A stretch of DNA of 64,000 nt. It comes from Aphrophora alni (lineage: Eukaryota; Arthropoda; Insecta; Hemiptera; Aphrophoridae). The notes under the pieces were generated by a model. The model had not been told where the DNA came from. It worked only from the letters and a program-made list of their open reading frames with translations, and did not search any database. The stretch spans positions 106,055,797 to 106,119,796 of the forward strand of contig OY740772.1 of assembly GCA_963513935.1 (NCBI GenBank). Direction: 5' to 3'. A program made the translations under genes and the position numbers. Each line of letters opens with the position of its first letter. Position 1 is the first letter of the stretch. This document shows positions 10,337-22,984 of this stretch, piece after piece.

Positions 10337-11000
10337 CGCGACTACAGACCTACCACAAACCCCGTTAAAATATTTTATAGCTCCAGGCTTCTTGGATCCA
10401 GAGATATGCTTTAGGGTTAAAAAACACCCTAGTAGTGTATTACATTCAAAACACTTTCTTAGTACGCGTCTACAGACCTACCCCAAACCATTTTAAAAAA
10501 TTTATAGCATTAGGTTTCTTAGATCCAGAGATATGCTTTAGGAGTAAAAAACACCCTAATAGTGCAATATTTTCAAAACCTTTTATTAGTACGCGTCTAC
10601 AGACCTACCCCAAACCATGTTAACACAATTCATAGATCTAGGCTTCTTGGATCCAGAGATATGCTTTAGGGTTAAAAAAACACCCTAGTAGTGCATTATA
10701 TTCAAAACACTTTCTTAGTACGCGTCTACAGACCTACCCCAAACCATGTTAATAAATGTATAGCATTAGGTTTCTTGGATCCAGAGTTATGCTTTAGGAG
10801 TGAAAAAACACCCTTAGAGTAGAACACATTCAAATCCCTTTCTTAGTACGCGTCTACAGACCTACCCTAAACCATGTTAATCAAATTCATAGCTCCAGGC
10901 CTCTTGGATCCAGAAATATGCTTTAGGTATAAAAAACACTCTTGGAGTGGAACATTTTCAAAACCCGTTCTAAATTCGCGTCTACAGACCTAACCCAAAC
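10337..11000 (+). repeat. 128-bp tandem satellite, five units plus part of a sixth
   Basis: Unit starts lie near 10337, 10465, 10592, 10721, 10849 and 10977, so the spacing is 127-129 bp. Each unit reads cgcgtctacagacctacccc, then cttcttggatccagagatat, then gggttaaaaaacaccctag. The array begins downstream of accagcggcttcgcacg (10281), a phrase often seen at the edge of insect retro-type elements. A lone unit lies at 24356-24500. Confidence 0.85.
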
Positions 11001-11914
11001 CATAACACGAAATATGAACAATTTTTTTTTTTTTTTTACTCGAAACTATTTTTTATCTCCAGAACAGTTTACAGATTAAATTGAAACTTGGCATGGTAGC
11101 TAATAAGGTAAAGAAGTATTTTGAAAAAATAACCAACACAATCCAATAACAAGTTTTACAATTCTATTGTGGCTGTTTAATTTTTTTGTAAATCTAAATA
11201 ACTCAAAAACGGGAAATTATTAGGAACAATTTAATAGCCTCTATTTTGAAACGTGGTTTTTTTTTTTTTTTTTTTTTTTTTTTCAAAATTATCGTTTACT
11301 ATGTTAGGTTGATGCCAAGTTTCAATTCAATACTTAAAATTTAAAAAATTGTAAAAAAAACAAAATGGCGATTATTTGGGAAACTAGCCAATAGGAACTT
11401 TTTCGTAGTTTTCATGAGGGAAACCACCTCCGAAGTTAAGAAACACAATAAATATACGAATATAATATATTCGTATACTATTGCTGTACAGTTAAAAAAA
11501 ATTAATTAAAAAATAATTTTCTCCATCTCTTTCTATCTAAAATTTAAAATAATTTATAAAGTGTTTATGATGAAAGAACCATTATTGAATATATGTCATA
11601 AGACAAAAGTTTATTTGAAAGTATGTTAGTGGGATTGAATAAGACACGTGCTGTGACTTGAGAGAATTAGGGTAAGGAGGGGCGGTAGAGGTGGGGGAGG
11701 AAACAAAGATGATAAGGACAGAATGCTTAGTGATACTGTGAGAAATATAACAGATGGGAGATGGGCACCGAATTCGTGTATACTTGTATTCCATACACGT
11801 TGTCACTATTGATGGATTTCTATCGTCTTTGTAATGGAAACATACTGATGTGTATATTCAAAATTATCGAAGAGGATATATTTAGTTGTAAAAATTAAAA
11901 GAAGTTATTGCTGT
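11001..11914. other. decayed mariner-type non-coding sequence with poly-T runs
   Basis: It holds two long T runs (about 11025-11038 and 11261-11283) and phrases such as aaacaaaatggcgat and atctccagaacagtttacag. These resemble the inner ends of the mariner-type elements at 16025 and 19703. No TIR or transposase is readable. Confidence 0.4.
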
Positions 11915-12135
11915 CATCATGGTACTTGCCCAGAACCATCATATAATGTTAAAGTTGTTTTTTTGGGCCTCGTACGAAATGTTAAATTATATTGATAGAT
12001 GAATGTTCGCTTCGCTCGTATTATGGAGTGGCTGGAAGCTATACATACCCTATAAGAAGCTTCCACTCGCTACGCTCCAGTCTGACTCGTCGCTGGATCT
12101 CGTAATTATAGACTTCTAATATAAGATTTTCTTTG
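11915..12135 (+). repeat. Rep-B fragment (5' third)
   Basis: It starts catcatggtacttgcccag and includes tcgcttcgctcgtat and gatctcgtaattatag. Confidence 0.7.
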
Positions 12136-13800
12136 GAGAAAATGTAAAAGTGTAAAAGGTTCGATATTGCACTTTTGACAAAATTTTGTTTTATTTTGGT
12201 TATTCTATGTATTTCGTATGGGAGTAAAGGAAGTATAAAAAGTCCACCCTTACTTACGTTCTACGAATTTGTTATTTTACTTTTTCCGGAGTTTAGAAAC
12301 AAAAATTTTAAAACAACTTTATTTTTTTTATATTTTAAAAAAATGTACGACACGGATTTTAAAATTTTTATTTTTGAATAAATGTAAATAATAATACTTT
12401 ATTTCCACAATTATTACATGTTAAATGTACAGGAATTATGTAGGGTTGTCTCGTCACTTGTATCCACTAGCGGTGACTAAGATTTACAGTTTGACAAAAA
12501 TGTTCATTTAATTTTAAATAAGGTATCACCGTGACGCTTGCTCTGTGCAATTACACACACATAAGTATATCTTATACATAAACACTTTGAAATATTTCCA
12601 GAAGTGTCCAAAACAAAAGCAAATCAATAAACAAATAAGTAAATAGTTGAAAGATAGAAAGACACATATTATAGTTGTGAAAGTTAACTTGTAATGTTGT
12701 TGAAATCTTTGCACTTTCGTAAAACCACCTTTAAAGTGTTACTGGTTTTTATGTCATTGGGTAGATAATTATAAGCTTTTGGTCCTATAAATTAAATTAA
12801 ATCTTTAAAAAAAAGTTCCTAGAGGCCTTTGATCTTCTCATGTGCATCATAAATGACCTCTAGTATTGTAATAAATTAGCCCAGTCTTATTAATTTCAGA
12901 CGTAAAGCAAAACTAAACGTTTATTTATTAAAATTGGAAGATTTTAGAAATTCTAAAATTGTTGTTAAATGTAACTACTACAGATAGACATTGTTACAAT
13001 ATGGGCTTTTGGGGTCCATTTGAATCTCCAACCTTGTCCGGTGCCATCGCATTGTAAAAATATAGACCACTAATTAAATCTATGTAGAACTTTTGGATTG
13101 ATTCAATGTTTCAAAAATTGACTGATTACGTGTTCTTTTTCGTTTAGCTGAAAAAACTATTTGAGACCCTATTCCTTAAAAGGTTGCATATTTCAAAAAA
13201 TGTCTTACGACAGTAAAATTGTCAAAATTTGATTTTATACTTTTAAGACATTTTAAATTTTAATGTTACCAAAGCATACAAATTAATAATTTTTCTCCAA
13301 TTGAGACATCATAAAATTTATTTCCCAACTTTCTTTTTCAACTCATTTTGTTTTAAAAATTATAAAACTGACCTGAGATTTCATGAACACCCTGTATAAA
13401 CACGCACGTGTACTCACATATACGCACTGAATATTTATCCACCATATAAATATACACATTTATGTTTGAATAGTTTCCGGTTTGAAGTATTGCAGCCGGA
13501 TATGTAAGTTTCTATTACCTGTAGCGTATAGTTTTGTCAGCTGTAATAACGTTTTACGCTACAAAATATAACATTTATGGATTGTAAATTATTCCTGTAG
13601 AGGTGCTTAAAACAACTTGTGCTCGTAATTTATGATGCAGACAATCGCATTTGAAGCGTGATTTTATCGAGGTCCTGGCGCCCATCGTATAGATTTCTTG
13701 GCTCGAATTCTACATTTCATGAAGTACGTGTACTGACTTGTTGCTTTGTTTATGGAGTACTCATTTCAATTAGATAAATACTTTTCTTTTTGCCTAAAAA
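12136..13800. other. AT-rich, one lone mariner-type right end
   Basis: At about 13388-13398 the sequence acaccctgtata matches a mariner-type right terminus. No left end or transposase is recognisable. The rest is featureless. Confidence 0.35.
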
Positions 13801-13997
13801 GCAGAAAACCTCTTAGGAAAATGCTCTTAGCTCTCGACTACTCTAATACAATCCGTGTCGAAAAATAACAAGAGTTGGTCAAGAGAGATGAAAGGGAGGG
13901 ATCTAACCCAAGACTATACGAAATAAAGTTAATTCCAGTTAGGTTCCCTCGAGGTTGCCAAACCCGTACTCACTATAAATGACCTCCTGAAGGTTCA
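13801..13997 (-). repeat. Rep-A copy, reverse
   Basis: It includes tagctctcgactactctaat, aacaagagttggtcaagag, ccagttaggttccctcga and cccgtactcactataaatga. Confidence 0.75.
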
Positions 13998-15144
13998 AAT
14001 TTTATTATTGAAATATAAACAGTAGGCTGAAAAGACTACAATAGGTACAAAATATTTATTAAAAAATCAATTACATTTTAGTTTTTAAGGTTATCGATAA
14101 AAGTGAACCAGAATCAACCATCTTATGGATGTCTTTAAACCTCCGTGTATAGGGTCTAGAAGTATTGTTTGATATGCGAGAAGTCCAGATTTAATCTTAG
14201 TGAGCGGTCTAAAATTATTGTGTTTTCCCCGCATCATGAGGTCAAATGGAATTTTATTATGAATAACGATTTCTAGTTGGGAAAGCTAGAATTACGTCGA
14301 CAAGAACTGAATGTACTAATCAAGCCCTTTACCGACAGTTACGTCACAGAATTATTATTTATCTCAAAGCTCTAATAAACCGTCTTACTGTAGACAAGAA
14401 GATCTAATCTTCTTATTAGATTCATTCTTTGCTAAGCTACGTCTAGAATTACTATAGTTATTCAGTTCTTATAATTTATCATACTTTACTTTGCATTCCT
14501 TAATCATTTCCATTCAGTCCGACATAACAACTGATAATCCCAAAGAAGTCGTACGAGTTGATCCTTACATTGTCCGTCCAAATAAATCCCTGTCCTGAAT
14601 GGAGAATTTAAAAAACAATTCGGATGAGAAACCACGCCTCAGGTGTACACGAAATATCTAACAAGTATCCTTCTCAGGTTCGGTAGAGAAATCAACATTT
14701 TGTCGAATAATGGCCCATGTGTACAATTAAGAATAAACTTGTAACAAAATGTGACAAAAATAATTAGAACTACTTTTGATTTTAAAAAAAAGGAATTCTG
14801 TACCCCCAAAAAAATCCCTACAAAATTTCAAAGTAGTTCCTGAAAATTCAGCCATTACGGATGCACATATAAAAGACATATGTTTGTACAGAACACGTTT
14901 AGGGAGCAAGTTTTTAGTCCAAAACAAACTTTATGGGTAAATAAATAAAGTACAACTGTGAGTATGAAAATGTAATATCTGATGGATGTTTTCTCCCCCG
15001 CGAACCTAATACCATTTACTCAATACAAGGGTAGTCATGAATTCAATTTACTACTTTCAAAAGAGACGAGGAGAAGAAAACACTCTGAAGAATTGCTTCA
15101 AACACGTTTGTATTAGCGAAAAACCTCTTATTAAAACAGTTGAT
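13998..15144. other. AT-rich, no gene recognised
   Basis: No repeat shared with the rest of the window and no coding signal was seen. Confidence 0.35.
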
Positions 15145-15290
15145 GGAACCATCATAGTACTTACCCAGCCCTATCATACAATGTAATACAAGCAGATCTT
15201 TTAAAAGTAATCCCAAAAGTTAGTTTCTTGAGCCTCGTAGGAAATGTCAGATTGTATTAGCTGTACATATGTAAAAACCTCCACTCTCTA
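15145..15290 (+). repeat. Rep-B fragment running into the gap
   Basis: It starts accatcatagtacttaccca and contains caaaagttagtttcttgagc. It is cut by the N run. Confidence 0.75.
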
Positions 15291-15490
15291 NNNNNNNNNN
15301 NNNNNNNNNNNNNNNNNNNNNNNNNNNNNNNNNNNNNNNNNNNNNNNNNNNNNNNNNNNNNNNNNNNNNNNNNNNNNNNNNNNNNNNNNNNNNNNNNNNN
15401 NNNNNNNNNNNNNNNNNNNNNNNNNNNNNNNNNNNNNNNNNNNNNNNNNNNNNNNNNNNNNNNNNNNNNNNNNNNNNNNNNNNNNNNNNN
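15291..15490. other. assembly gap, exactly 200 N
   Basis: An unresolved run of N between a Rep-B fragment and a Rep-A fragment. Long frames spanning it are artefacts. Confidence 0.99.
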
Positions 15491-15640
15491 GATCTCTCTC
15501 TTTTTATCTTTCCTATCAGGTATCTCTTGATAAACTCTCGAATCTGACACAATTAGAGTATTTGACAGCTGGTAGATCTTTATTTTGTCTGCCGATGAAG
15601 ACTAAAAGGTTTTTGCTTTTAAACAAAAAAAAAAATTGCG
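15491..15640 (+). repeat. Rep-A fragment after the gap
   Basis: It includes ctttcctatcaggtatctct, attagagtatttgacagct and ttttgcttttaaacaa. Its 5' part is lost in the gap. Confidence 0.7.
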
Positions 15641-16848
15641 CCCGTATGTGTGCGCGCGCGCGATTTATTTCACTGATGGTTATAATTTATAGTAGGACTA
15701 ACAAGAGAAAATGCCTAGGAAAATATATTATTTAAAGTAAACCGGTTTGGAAGCAATGTATCAATGAAAACTGCACTTAAAATGATTGCAGTGAACAACC
15801 ACACACCAACTAACGATGCATTTAGACCTACTGTACTTATAGTAAGGACCCTACTTGAACGTGGAACAAGAGTTTTACATCGGCCTAACGAGCTTCGAAC
15901 CCGCTTTCATTTCCTTCTTAGTTCTTAGTTATTTTGCTTGCATGTATTGGCTGTAAGCTAGTTTATATTATATTACCTCTAGTCATTTCCCAATAGATTG
16001 GTATGCAGTTTCGAATCACTCTTATACAGAGTGTGTGGAGATAATAGAGAAGTCAAAATAAAGAAAAAAGTTCCCATACAAAAAAATTCGAAAACACTCC
16101 TTTAACCAACTATCCGCCATTTTGTTTTGATTATAAATAATTTATATATCCAGAACGGCTTAATTGAAATTTTGCAAGGTTCTCGTCAAATTAAAGATCT
16201 AGTTAAAAAAAAAATCAACTTGTTCCAATAATTCGTTTCAAAATGGCGGGGATTTAAAAATTCCACTATGCTTCTGGAAACTTTTCTTCGGGTTACTTCA
16301 CTGATCTTTGCAAATAACATGATTGATAATTATTTTCAACTGCTCTAAATAAAGCGTGTAGATTAATCTTGCCTACTTTTTTTTTTTTTTCCAAATAATG
16401 TGCCACAAGAAGAAATCTAAACTAGACAGATCAGGAGATCTCGGTGGCCAAAATAATTCTTTCATTAAAAAATGCATGCAACATATTCTAAGTGTGACAC
16501 GTTCGTCCTGCTGTAACCAACAATATCGATCTTCTTCCAGCAGACCAATGAATTGTTGAATAATTTCTTATATACGCCTCGGCATTCACAGTGGTATCAA
16601 AGAACAGTGGAACAGTAATGATTTTCCTTGATTCATCCTTTTGTGGTTGTAAAGGAGATTCAATGAAGTTGTAACGGTTACGATTACTCCAGGTACGGTA
16701 ATTTAGGCTATTTATGTATCCCCTCAAGTGAAACCTTGCCTCATCAGTAGAGAAATCTCTGTTTAAATTTTCAGTATTATTCCTTATTAATCTTTTAAAC
16801 ACAGTACAGTATGGATTTTTTTTTCATAATCAAGAAGAGTTTATGAAA

Positions 16849-16968
16849 TAACCTAACCTAACCTAACCTAACCTAACCTTACCTAACCTAACCTAACTTT
16901 ACCTAACCTTACCTAACCTAACCTAACCTAACCTAACCTAACCTAACCTAACCTAACCTGACCCTACT
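16849..16968. repeat. interstitial telomere-type array, (CCTAA)n
   Basis: More than 20 units of the 5-mer, with a few tta and ttt variants. It lies inside the mariner transposase relic. CCTAA is the complement of the insect telomere unit TTAGG. Confidence 0.9.
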
Positions 16969-17016
16969 TCTGTACGATGACTAATAACAAAGTTACCTAA
17001 CAATGACAGTCAAAAA

Positions 17017-17037
17017 ACCTAACCTAACCTAACCTTT
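17017..17037. repeat. short (CCTAA)n run
   Basis: Four units in the same transposase relic, separated from the main array by about 50 bp of unrelated sequence. Confidence 0.85.
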
Positions 17038-17345
17038 CCTTACAGCAGTATGGGCTGAAACCGTAGGAAACATTAATTTGACAACTCAATTTTCGTAAGG
17101 ACTTACCAGGAGATCTACTGATAGCAACTTCAATGTCTTGTAACTTAATCAGATTTGTTCCCTTCACGTTTTCGTCCGTTACTGAGCCAGTTCACACAAA
17201 CGTCTTAATAAGTTTCTGAATAACACTTTTCACTGGAGCTTCTTTAGCAAATTTTACAAAACGTGCTTTTCTGGACTGTTTGTAAGAATCATATTGAAGT
17301 TTTCTACGAAAAACACCAGCTCTTGTACGGTAGTAGGTAGTAGGT

Positions 17346-18390
17346 ATGCGCTCCAAAACTGCGCAAAATTATGTTCTGAAATTGAATAACAACAATTATA
17401 TTAGCAACCTGAAGTAATCAATTGAAATCAGCTAATTTAGGCTAGCCAACACAAAATAGTGTACAACAATGGCTGAAATGATTTAAATCCTTGTTACATA
17501 GAGGTATAGCCTAATTTTAATTCATCATTAGACACGGGGCTCTTTTAAGTTGATCATTTTCTTAAGTTGTATAATTTACGTAACCTAATTTCTAATTTTT
17601 TGCTCATTTCTTCTATAAAAGAGTATACTTGCATCTAAACGAACACCGTATTTTTTTATGTTTTACGGTAAAATTTTTGACACAAAACGCATTGAAACCA
17701 TTTTACAAATAACTACCAAATGTAAATATTTGGAGGATTTGAAGATGTTCAAAATGAGAAATGATTTATTTTGCGTGATAAAAAATCGTAGAAAATGTCC
17801 AATCTTATCATTGACTACATTTAAACACTGGTTTCTCACTCCCCCCTCTTCACCTTATAAAAGTGTAGAACCAGCTAGGATCCCTAGCGATTGCCAACCC
17901 TGTTCTCACTAAAGTGAGCCCCTGAGTATATAAACCAAGTACCATAAAAGTTCTCATTCATTATTTAAATTCTAAATAATTTTTATAGATGTTTTTATCT
18001 AAAAAAAATAATATAAAAATTAGCTTATAGTATTATCAATTAATTTTCATTTATTTAATAAAAATACATTGAACTTTAAACCAACCCCACTTTGACCAAA
18101 GGGCGACATACTAAGGCGGCGCCCTTTCATTGGGGCGCCGAGGCGCTCAATTAGCGTCCTGTGATATTTGCAAAATGTCAACCCCTCTGGGACACCCTCT
18201 CGTCAGACATTTAGTGACGTAGACAGGCTCTTGTAAACTTTGTTAAATAGAAAGAAGGAATACCAACTTAACAACTTTAGAGTTTAATATAAATGTGATT
18301 GTGTTTACTGTCACTTGTACGTTTGATAAAAAATATGTTGCATTTTCATTTAAAATAATGCCTTTATTGTTATATGTAAACAAGTTTATT
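17346..18390. other. AT-rich with a Rep-A end and a GC-rich patch
   Basis: A Rep-A start, reversed, lies at 17860-17926 (gaaccagctaggatccctag to aagtgagcccctgag). Near 18114-18143, ggcggcgccc and ggggcgccgaggcgc form a GC-rich island that looks like a terminus of an unidentified element. Confidence 0.4.
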
Positions 18391-19640
18391 GGGGCCATCA
18401 TGGTACTTATCCAGCCACATGCAAAATAAGTATATGCACACAAAAGTTTATCTCTTGGGTCTGTAGGAATTTTCTAATTGTTTTTATCCAATTTCAATCT
18501 CGGTTCAACTGTTTTTAAGAACAAAAAATGGACCTCTGAAAACGCCTAAAATCTTATTTTTCACTAATTTGAGCCTCTGTAACTCCTAAACAGTTGGATG
18601 TATCAAAAATGTCCACAAATAAAAAAAGTTTGAAAAATATTTATAAAATCTAAAACGATCATAAATATTACGTATTTCTATATGAAGTCTTAAAATGGCC
18701 GCCATATTGGATAAATAGCTGATGGTACTAAAATAAGACAACATACAGGGGAGTTCCCATTTGAGTTTTTTTAATATGGTAAAAAATATGGCACACTTTC
18801 AATCACTCTATATATCAAAGTGGATCCACTCGCTTCGCTCCTGTCTCTATCTTGACCTTGACGGGCCTCTATCTTTACATATCTTTAGGAGCTTCTCCTC
18901 CTATCGATGACTACGCTCTACAGGATCTCGTAACTATACTTTCCTTACGTCAGGATTTAAAACTACATTTTCTACAATAACTTCGTAGTTTGTCATCGTA
19001 GAGATGTGAGGTAGGTACCATTACATGCAGAATTGAAATCTGCAAATTTCTAACTAATTTAAAGTGATGATCATGATCTTGTTCTTCGGGGTTCGACCGC
19101 GTCAATATTGTCTGCACGTTGAGTACAGCCGACGTTTCGGACACTTTACAGCTGTCCATTCTCAAGGCTTAACAAATGTCACTCGAATGGACATCTGTAA
19201 AGTGTCCGAAACGTCGGCTGTACTCAACGTGCAGACAATATTGTTAAGAACAAGATCATGATGATGTTTGTGACCGTGGAAGTTTATCGTTCAAAATAAT
19301 TTAATGTGTTATAACTTTAATAACACACAAGATATTAAAAACTGTTTAAGATGGCAGCTATTTTGACATGTTATATTCAATTTTTCTGAATTTTAATAGG
19401 GTTCTATACAAAGCCTCCTCTAACAAATTTCATTTTCCGCTTTATTTTTTTAACTCTATCGTATTTATGTAGAGAAGACAACGACGACAGAAAACATCTC
19501 AAAAATCAGTTTTCTGAGAAACGTGGGAAAAAAAAAAAATGGAGGCTGCAATTTTTGACGATTATCAAATTTAACTACTTTGTGTACGTAAAAATTAAAA
19601 CAAACAATAAAATTCTGATATAATCAAATATTTCACTAAG
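18391..19640 (+). repeat. Rep-B copy with internal insertions
   Basis: It starts catcatggtacttatccag. From about 18490 to 18800 there is foreign AT-rich sequence containing aaaatggccgcc. Rep-B resumes with ccactcgcttcgctcctgtc and continues to attacatgcagaattgaaat, where the element at 19063-19296 is inserted. It then finishes with ttaatgtgttataac and the ttttgacatgttatattcaa segment. Confidence 0.7.
19063..19296 (+). mobile_element. second short Penelope-like/retro-type insertion
   Basis: A 234-bp insert inside Rep-B, flanked by a perfect 8-bp duplication TAATTTAA (19055-19062 and 19297-19304). Its inverted arms, 19075-19160 and 19186-19258, both contain the gtccgaaacgtcggctgt segment. The 3' end gatgtttgtgaccgtgga matches the element at 5312-5499. 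The right arm lacks about 20 bp present in the left arm. Confidence 0.7.
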
Positions 19641-19702
19641 TAACAATAAAAGTGATGTCTAACTACAAACAATTAATTACTTATTTATGCTAACTTAATA
19701 TA

Positions 19703-20105
19703 TACAGGGTGTTTTTGTAATGGGATAATTCAAGGGATAATATGGGTCAAATTAAAGAAAATTTCCTATAAGCATATATCCGGAATCGCTTCTTTTACCA
19801 GCTATCCGCCATTTTGTTTTTCTTTACTTAATAATTTATATCTCTAGAATGCCTTAACCGATTTAAATGAAATTTTGGACGGTAGTCATCAATGTAAAGA
19901 CCTAGTTTAAAAGTAATAATAATTCGGACAAATAAAAATCTTTAATTAAAATCATGAACCATTTTTAAAGGGATCATTGGAACAAGTAGATCTTTTTTTT
20001 TTTTTTCCAAACTAGGTCTTTACAGAGATGAGTACCCTGCAAAATTTCAACTCAATCTGTTAAGTAATTCTAAAGATTATTATTTAGTAAAAAAAAATAA
20101 TAAGA
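19703..20105 (+). mobile_element. mariner-type left terminus with long inverted repeat
   Basis: It starts tatacagggtgtttttgtaa, then carries atatgggtcaaattaaag and ctatccgccattttgtttt. The segment atcaatgtaaagacctagtt (about 19889) is inverted at about 20006-20025 (aaactaggtctttacagag), giving a fold-back about 200 bp long. No transposase lies between, so this is non-autonomous. The right-hand terminus is not evident. Confidence 0.6.
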
Positions 20106-20673
20106 CAATGTTAGGATTGGCAGGAGATTGTACTCAAATCTGTTACACATAACTATTCTGTTTTGATGTAAATAGCATTGTTGACTCCTTTCCTAGTACT
20201 TATATTTGAGGAAAAAACAAACAGTTTTTTTTCCACTCGGGTTTAAAGAAAGCACGCAATTTAATTAAACTATCTCAAATCCTTAAGTATCTGCGACTTG
20301 AGGTAATTAACTAAAAATCAATGTTCCTGGCCTCAACAATGCAAGCTGTCCAAATAGAGTGTAATTGTTTTCAAATTGTCTGCTAAATTGCTCAATTTGG
20401 CAACTATGTTTCTCTCTGCGGAACTCAAATAAACTTCGGTAGAATAAACGACCGCTGTGGAATTCAAAGTCTAGCAATTAAGAGAATAAATATAATTTTG
20501 GATGATTTTTCGAAAAATATGCATCAAATTTATTTTAACGAAAAATTTATAAAGAGTGTTCCAAAATTCCCGGTTAAATACATTTTTGAAACAATGTCGG
20601 TTGTAAACAACAATTGGGCCCAACTTTTGGTCAAATTGAATGACCTTTTTCTAAACAGTCTATTTTTTAAAAA

Positions 20674-20979
20674 TAAATATTGAGCTGTACGTGTGAGATA
20701 ATATTGGATAGAATAAAACACAAACGCAGGATCTCACAACTACGTTTACTTAATTAAGCGCGTTTCAACGACAAAGTCGCCATCCTCAGTGATACATGAG
20801 CTACAATAACTAAATTATAACTAAGTTAAACGTATAGTTTAGTTATTGTACCTCAAAAATAACTGAGGATGGGAACTTTGTCGTTGAAACGCGCTTGATT
20901 AGGTAAACGTAATTTTTATGAGATCTTGTGTTCGAGTTTTATTCTATCTAATATTCTCACAAGTCAAGCTTAACATTTA
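20674..20979. repeat. snap-back palindrome, second subfamily
   Basis: The arms share cgtttcaacgacaaagt on the left and its inverse actttgtcgttgaaacgcgct on the right, with gagataatattggatagaat inverted as attctatctaatattctcac. It ends caagtcaagcttaacattta, the inverse of the flank found at 3163 and 7571. The arms are less alike than at 3191-3445, so this copy is older. Confidence 0.7.
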
Positions 20980-21540
20980 TTTCTATCCAGGATTTATTTA
21001 ATCATTTTACTACTTTTACTTCCCCAGTAAGGTAAGTTTCGACCATTATTTGTTGACTGAACTTAACGTTTCAAGGCCTTCGAAAATCGAAAAAGTTATT
21101 TTCATAATGCCGTCCTCATTGTTTGTACGTAAACATGATTTCTTGATAGTTCAGTGTTTGTAATTACGCTTTTAACAATAACTTAGTTATTTATCATCAT
21201 ATGAGGGGGGGGTGCAATTACATGTAGAATTGAAATTTTTACCTAATTTAGTGTATTCTAAGTTAAATAACAACACAGATATGAAAATGTTTAATGTAGT
21301 TGCCAATTTGACATTTTCAATTCCATTTTCCTGAATTTTCAATATGGTTCTATATGAGCACATTATAGTCCCCTACACCAAATTTCATGTTTCTATCTTA
21401 ATTTGTGTGGCCGCTATGGAGCTTATTACTTAACCATGACACATCGGAAATCACTTTTTTCGGTTTCCTGAGACCATGAAAAGTGATGATTAGTGAAAAA
21501 ACAGAAATCAATATTTTTTTTTACTATTAACAAACTTCGT
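20980..21540 (+). repeat. Rep-B fragment (middle to 3' end)
   Basis: From about 21000 it has scattered Rep-B words, clear from tttaacaataacttagttat through attacatgtagaattgaaat, gagcacattatagtcccct and ggccgctatggagcttatta. Confidence 0.65.
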
Positions 21541-22420
21541 TTAAAAATGTTCGGTAAATTAAATAATGTCAGTTTTTATAGCTTCGATAAAAACAAAACT
21601 CTAATTCTATATCGCGACTTACGTCAGCATTTCTTTCCTATGTACAATTTAAATATTTTTTTTACAAGAATTAATAAAATTTTTATATAAATTAGTTTGT
21701 ACAGAAACCCTATTAAAGAATGAATTATAAGCATTTTACGAGAAACTGTGATCCTTTTTTTTTAAATCCAATTGGTGGTGTATGCACGCTGAAGGGTTGT
21801 GGGCTCTTGAGTTTGTAGAACAATACCTGTAAGGACGTTGTAGTGTCAGGAGAGGGTGGCTTTCCTTTGAAACTACTTCACTCCCTTGCTAAAAAGTCCT
21901 CTCAACTATTTGCCAGGTCCTCCCACATCAGATAACTGGTGAATTTTACTTCCTGTCTTTGCATCGCTTCTAACTAAAATTCTAACTAAATATAAAGTAT
22001 TTTGGGTAAATAACGTATGTATTTTGTTGTAATTTTTATTTACAAATTTGTTATTGTGTATCAAAAACAACATTTCATAATTTACAACATACGTTTGATC
22101 CGAGGTGCAGTGGCAGTTTCAGGTTTTATCAAACCGAAAATATCTAATTGCACTGCAACTAAAAATTCTTATAATTTGACGCGTGTTGTCTACAGAAACA
22201 TTCCTAATTTAATAATAGAAACAGCAGAGTACAGAAGTATTTCTACTCATAAACGTCAGGTAACCAGATGGAAATAAGAAAACAAAAGAAACTGTAGTTT
22301 GTCGAAACAGTTTACATTTGACGATAGTTTCTTATTTCTATTTATTTATTTTTACAGAGTAGCAAACATGTCTTGCAACTCAGAGACATTTCTGACAACA
22401 TGAGATGTAACATTCGCGGA
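21541..22420. other. AT-rich, no gene recognised
   Basis: A plus-strand frame of 86 codons at 22017-22277 has no recognisable domain. A patch at 21780-21960 is less AT-rich but shows nothing identifiable. Confidence 0.35.
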
Positions 22421-22612
22421 TTCACTTTAGGAGTGCGGGCTAGACAATTCCGAAGGACACTAACTGGATTTACACCCTTTTTTTCATGTAGTATTGTGTC
22501 AGATTCCTCTCTTTCAACTTTCCTATCAGATCTTTCTTGACCATAACTTGTTCTTTTCCGACCCTAACGCTATTAGAGTATTCGAGGGCTAGTGGTCTTT
22601 ATTTTCTTTCTT
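22421..22612 (+). repeat. Rep-A copy
   Basis: It runs from ttcactttaggagtgcggg through catgtagtattgtgtcagat and tcctatcagatctttcttga to attcgagggctagtggtct. Confidence 0.75.
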
Positions 22613-22984
22613 TTTTTATTTAACCAGTATACGAAGTTAAACATTTTTTCGAGCTTAGTGTTTCACTGATCTTTACGTTTTAGGACTTCGGAAAATCGGA
22701 AATGCCGCCCTACCTTTGTGACGGACGTGACAATAAACTCAACAGTCTGTTAAAAGTACTTTATTTTGCATTAAAAAGTTTTCAGTGCTATTCTTACATT
22801 CTTTTTAGTTAAAGTAAGACTTATTTGATCTATAAAAGAACATAAACAAACTTAATTACATCTTAAATATGTGTTTAAATCAGGAGGAATTATTGTGAAA
22901 TTGTTAGGAAAATGTATTCATTATTAATGAAACAGTTATCATGTTTGTAAGCCACAATAAGTTGTTCATAAAGTTCACTGATAT

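Larger units (their letters stand above)
16025..17345 (-). mobile_element. mariner-type DNA transposon relic
   Basis: A TACAGAGTGTGTGG terminus at 16025 is followed by gtcaaaataaag and atccgccattttgtttt, the shared non-coding end of this group in the window. A broken transposase then lies on the minus strand. The opposite terminus was not found, so the right boundary is only the last recognisable coding residue. Telomere-type DNA interrupts it at 16849-16968. Confidence 0.75.
16376..17345 (-). pseudogene. mariner-like transposase, interrupted and frameshifted
   Basis: Read on the minus strand, the N-terminal helix-turn-helix part is visible at about 17345-17045: FVKFAKEAPVKSVIQKLIK, an in-frame stop, TGSVTDENVKG, then SRSPGKSLRKLSCQINVSYG. 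After about 200 bp of CCTAA repeats and spacer, the catalytic half resumes at about 16802: FSTDEARFHLRGYINS with the first catalytic Asp, then ITVPLFFDTTVNAEAY, then a degraded GRTCHT block where the second Asp (QQDGATCHT in relatives) should be. The third Asp region, WPPRSPDLSSLDFFLW, lies at about 16445-16398 in another frame. Domain order fits IS630/Tc1/mariner transposases of about 340 residues. It cannot be functional. Confidence 0.8.

Noticed and set aside
15244..15735. Frames of 97-163 codons across the N run.
   Set aside because: They exist only because N codons do not terminate. The flanks are Rep-A and Rep-B.
16849..16968. A true chromosome end.
   Set aside because: Unrelated sequence continues on both sides and the transposase relic resumes beyond it, so the array is interstitial.
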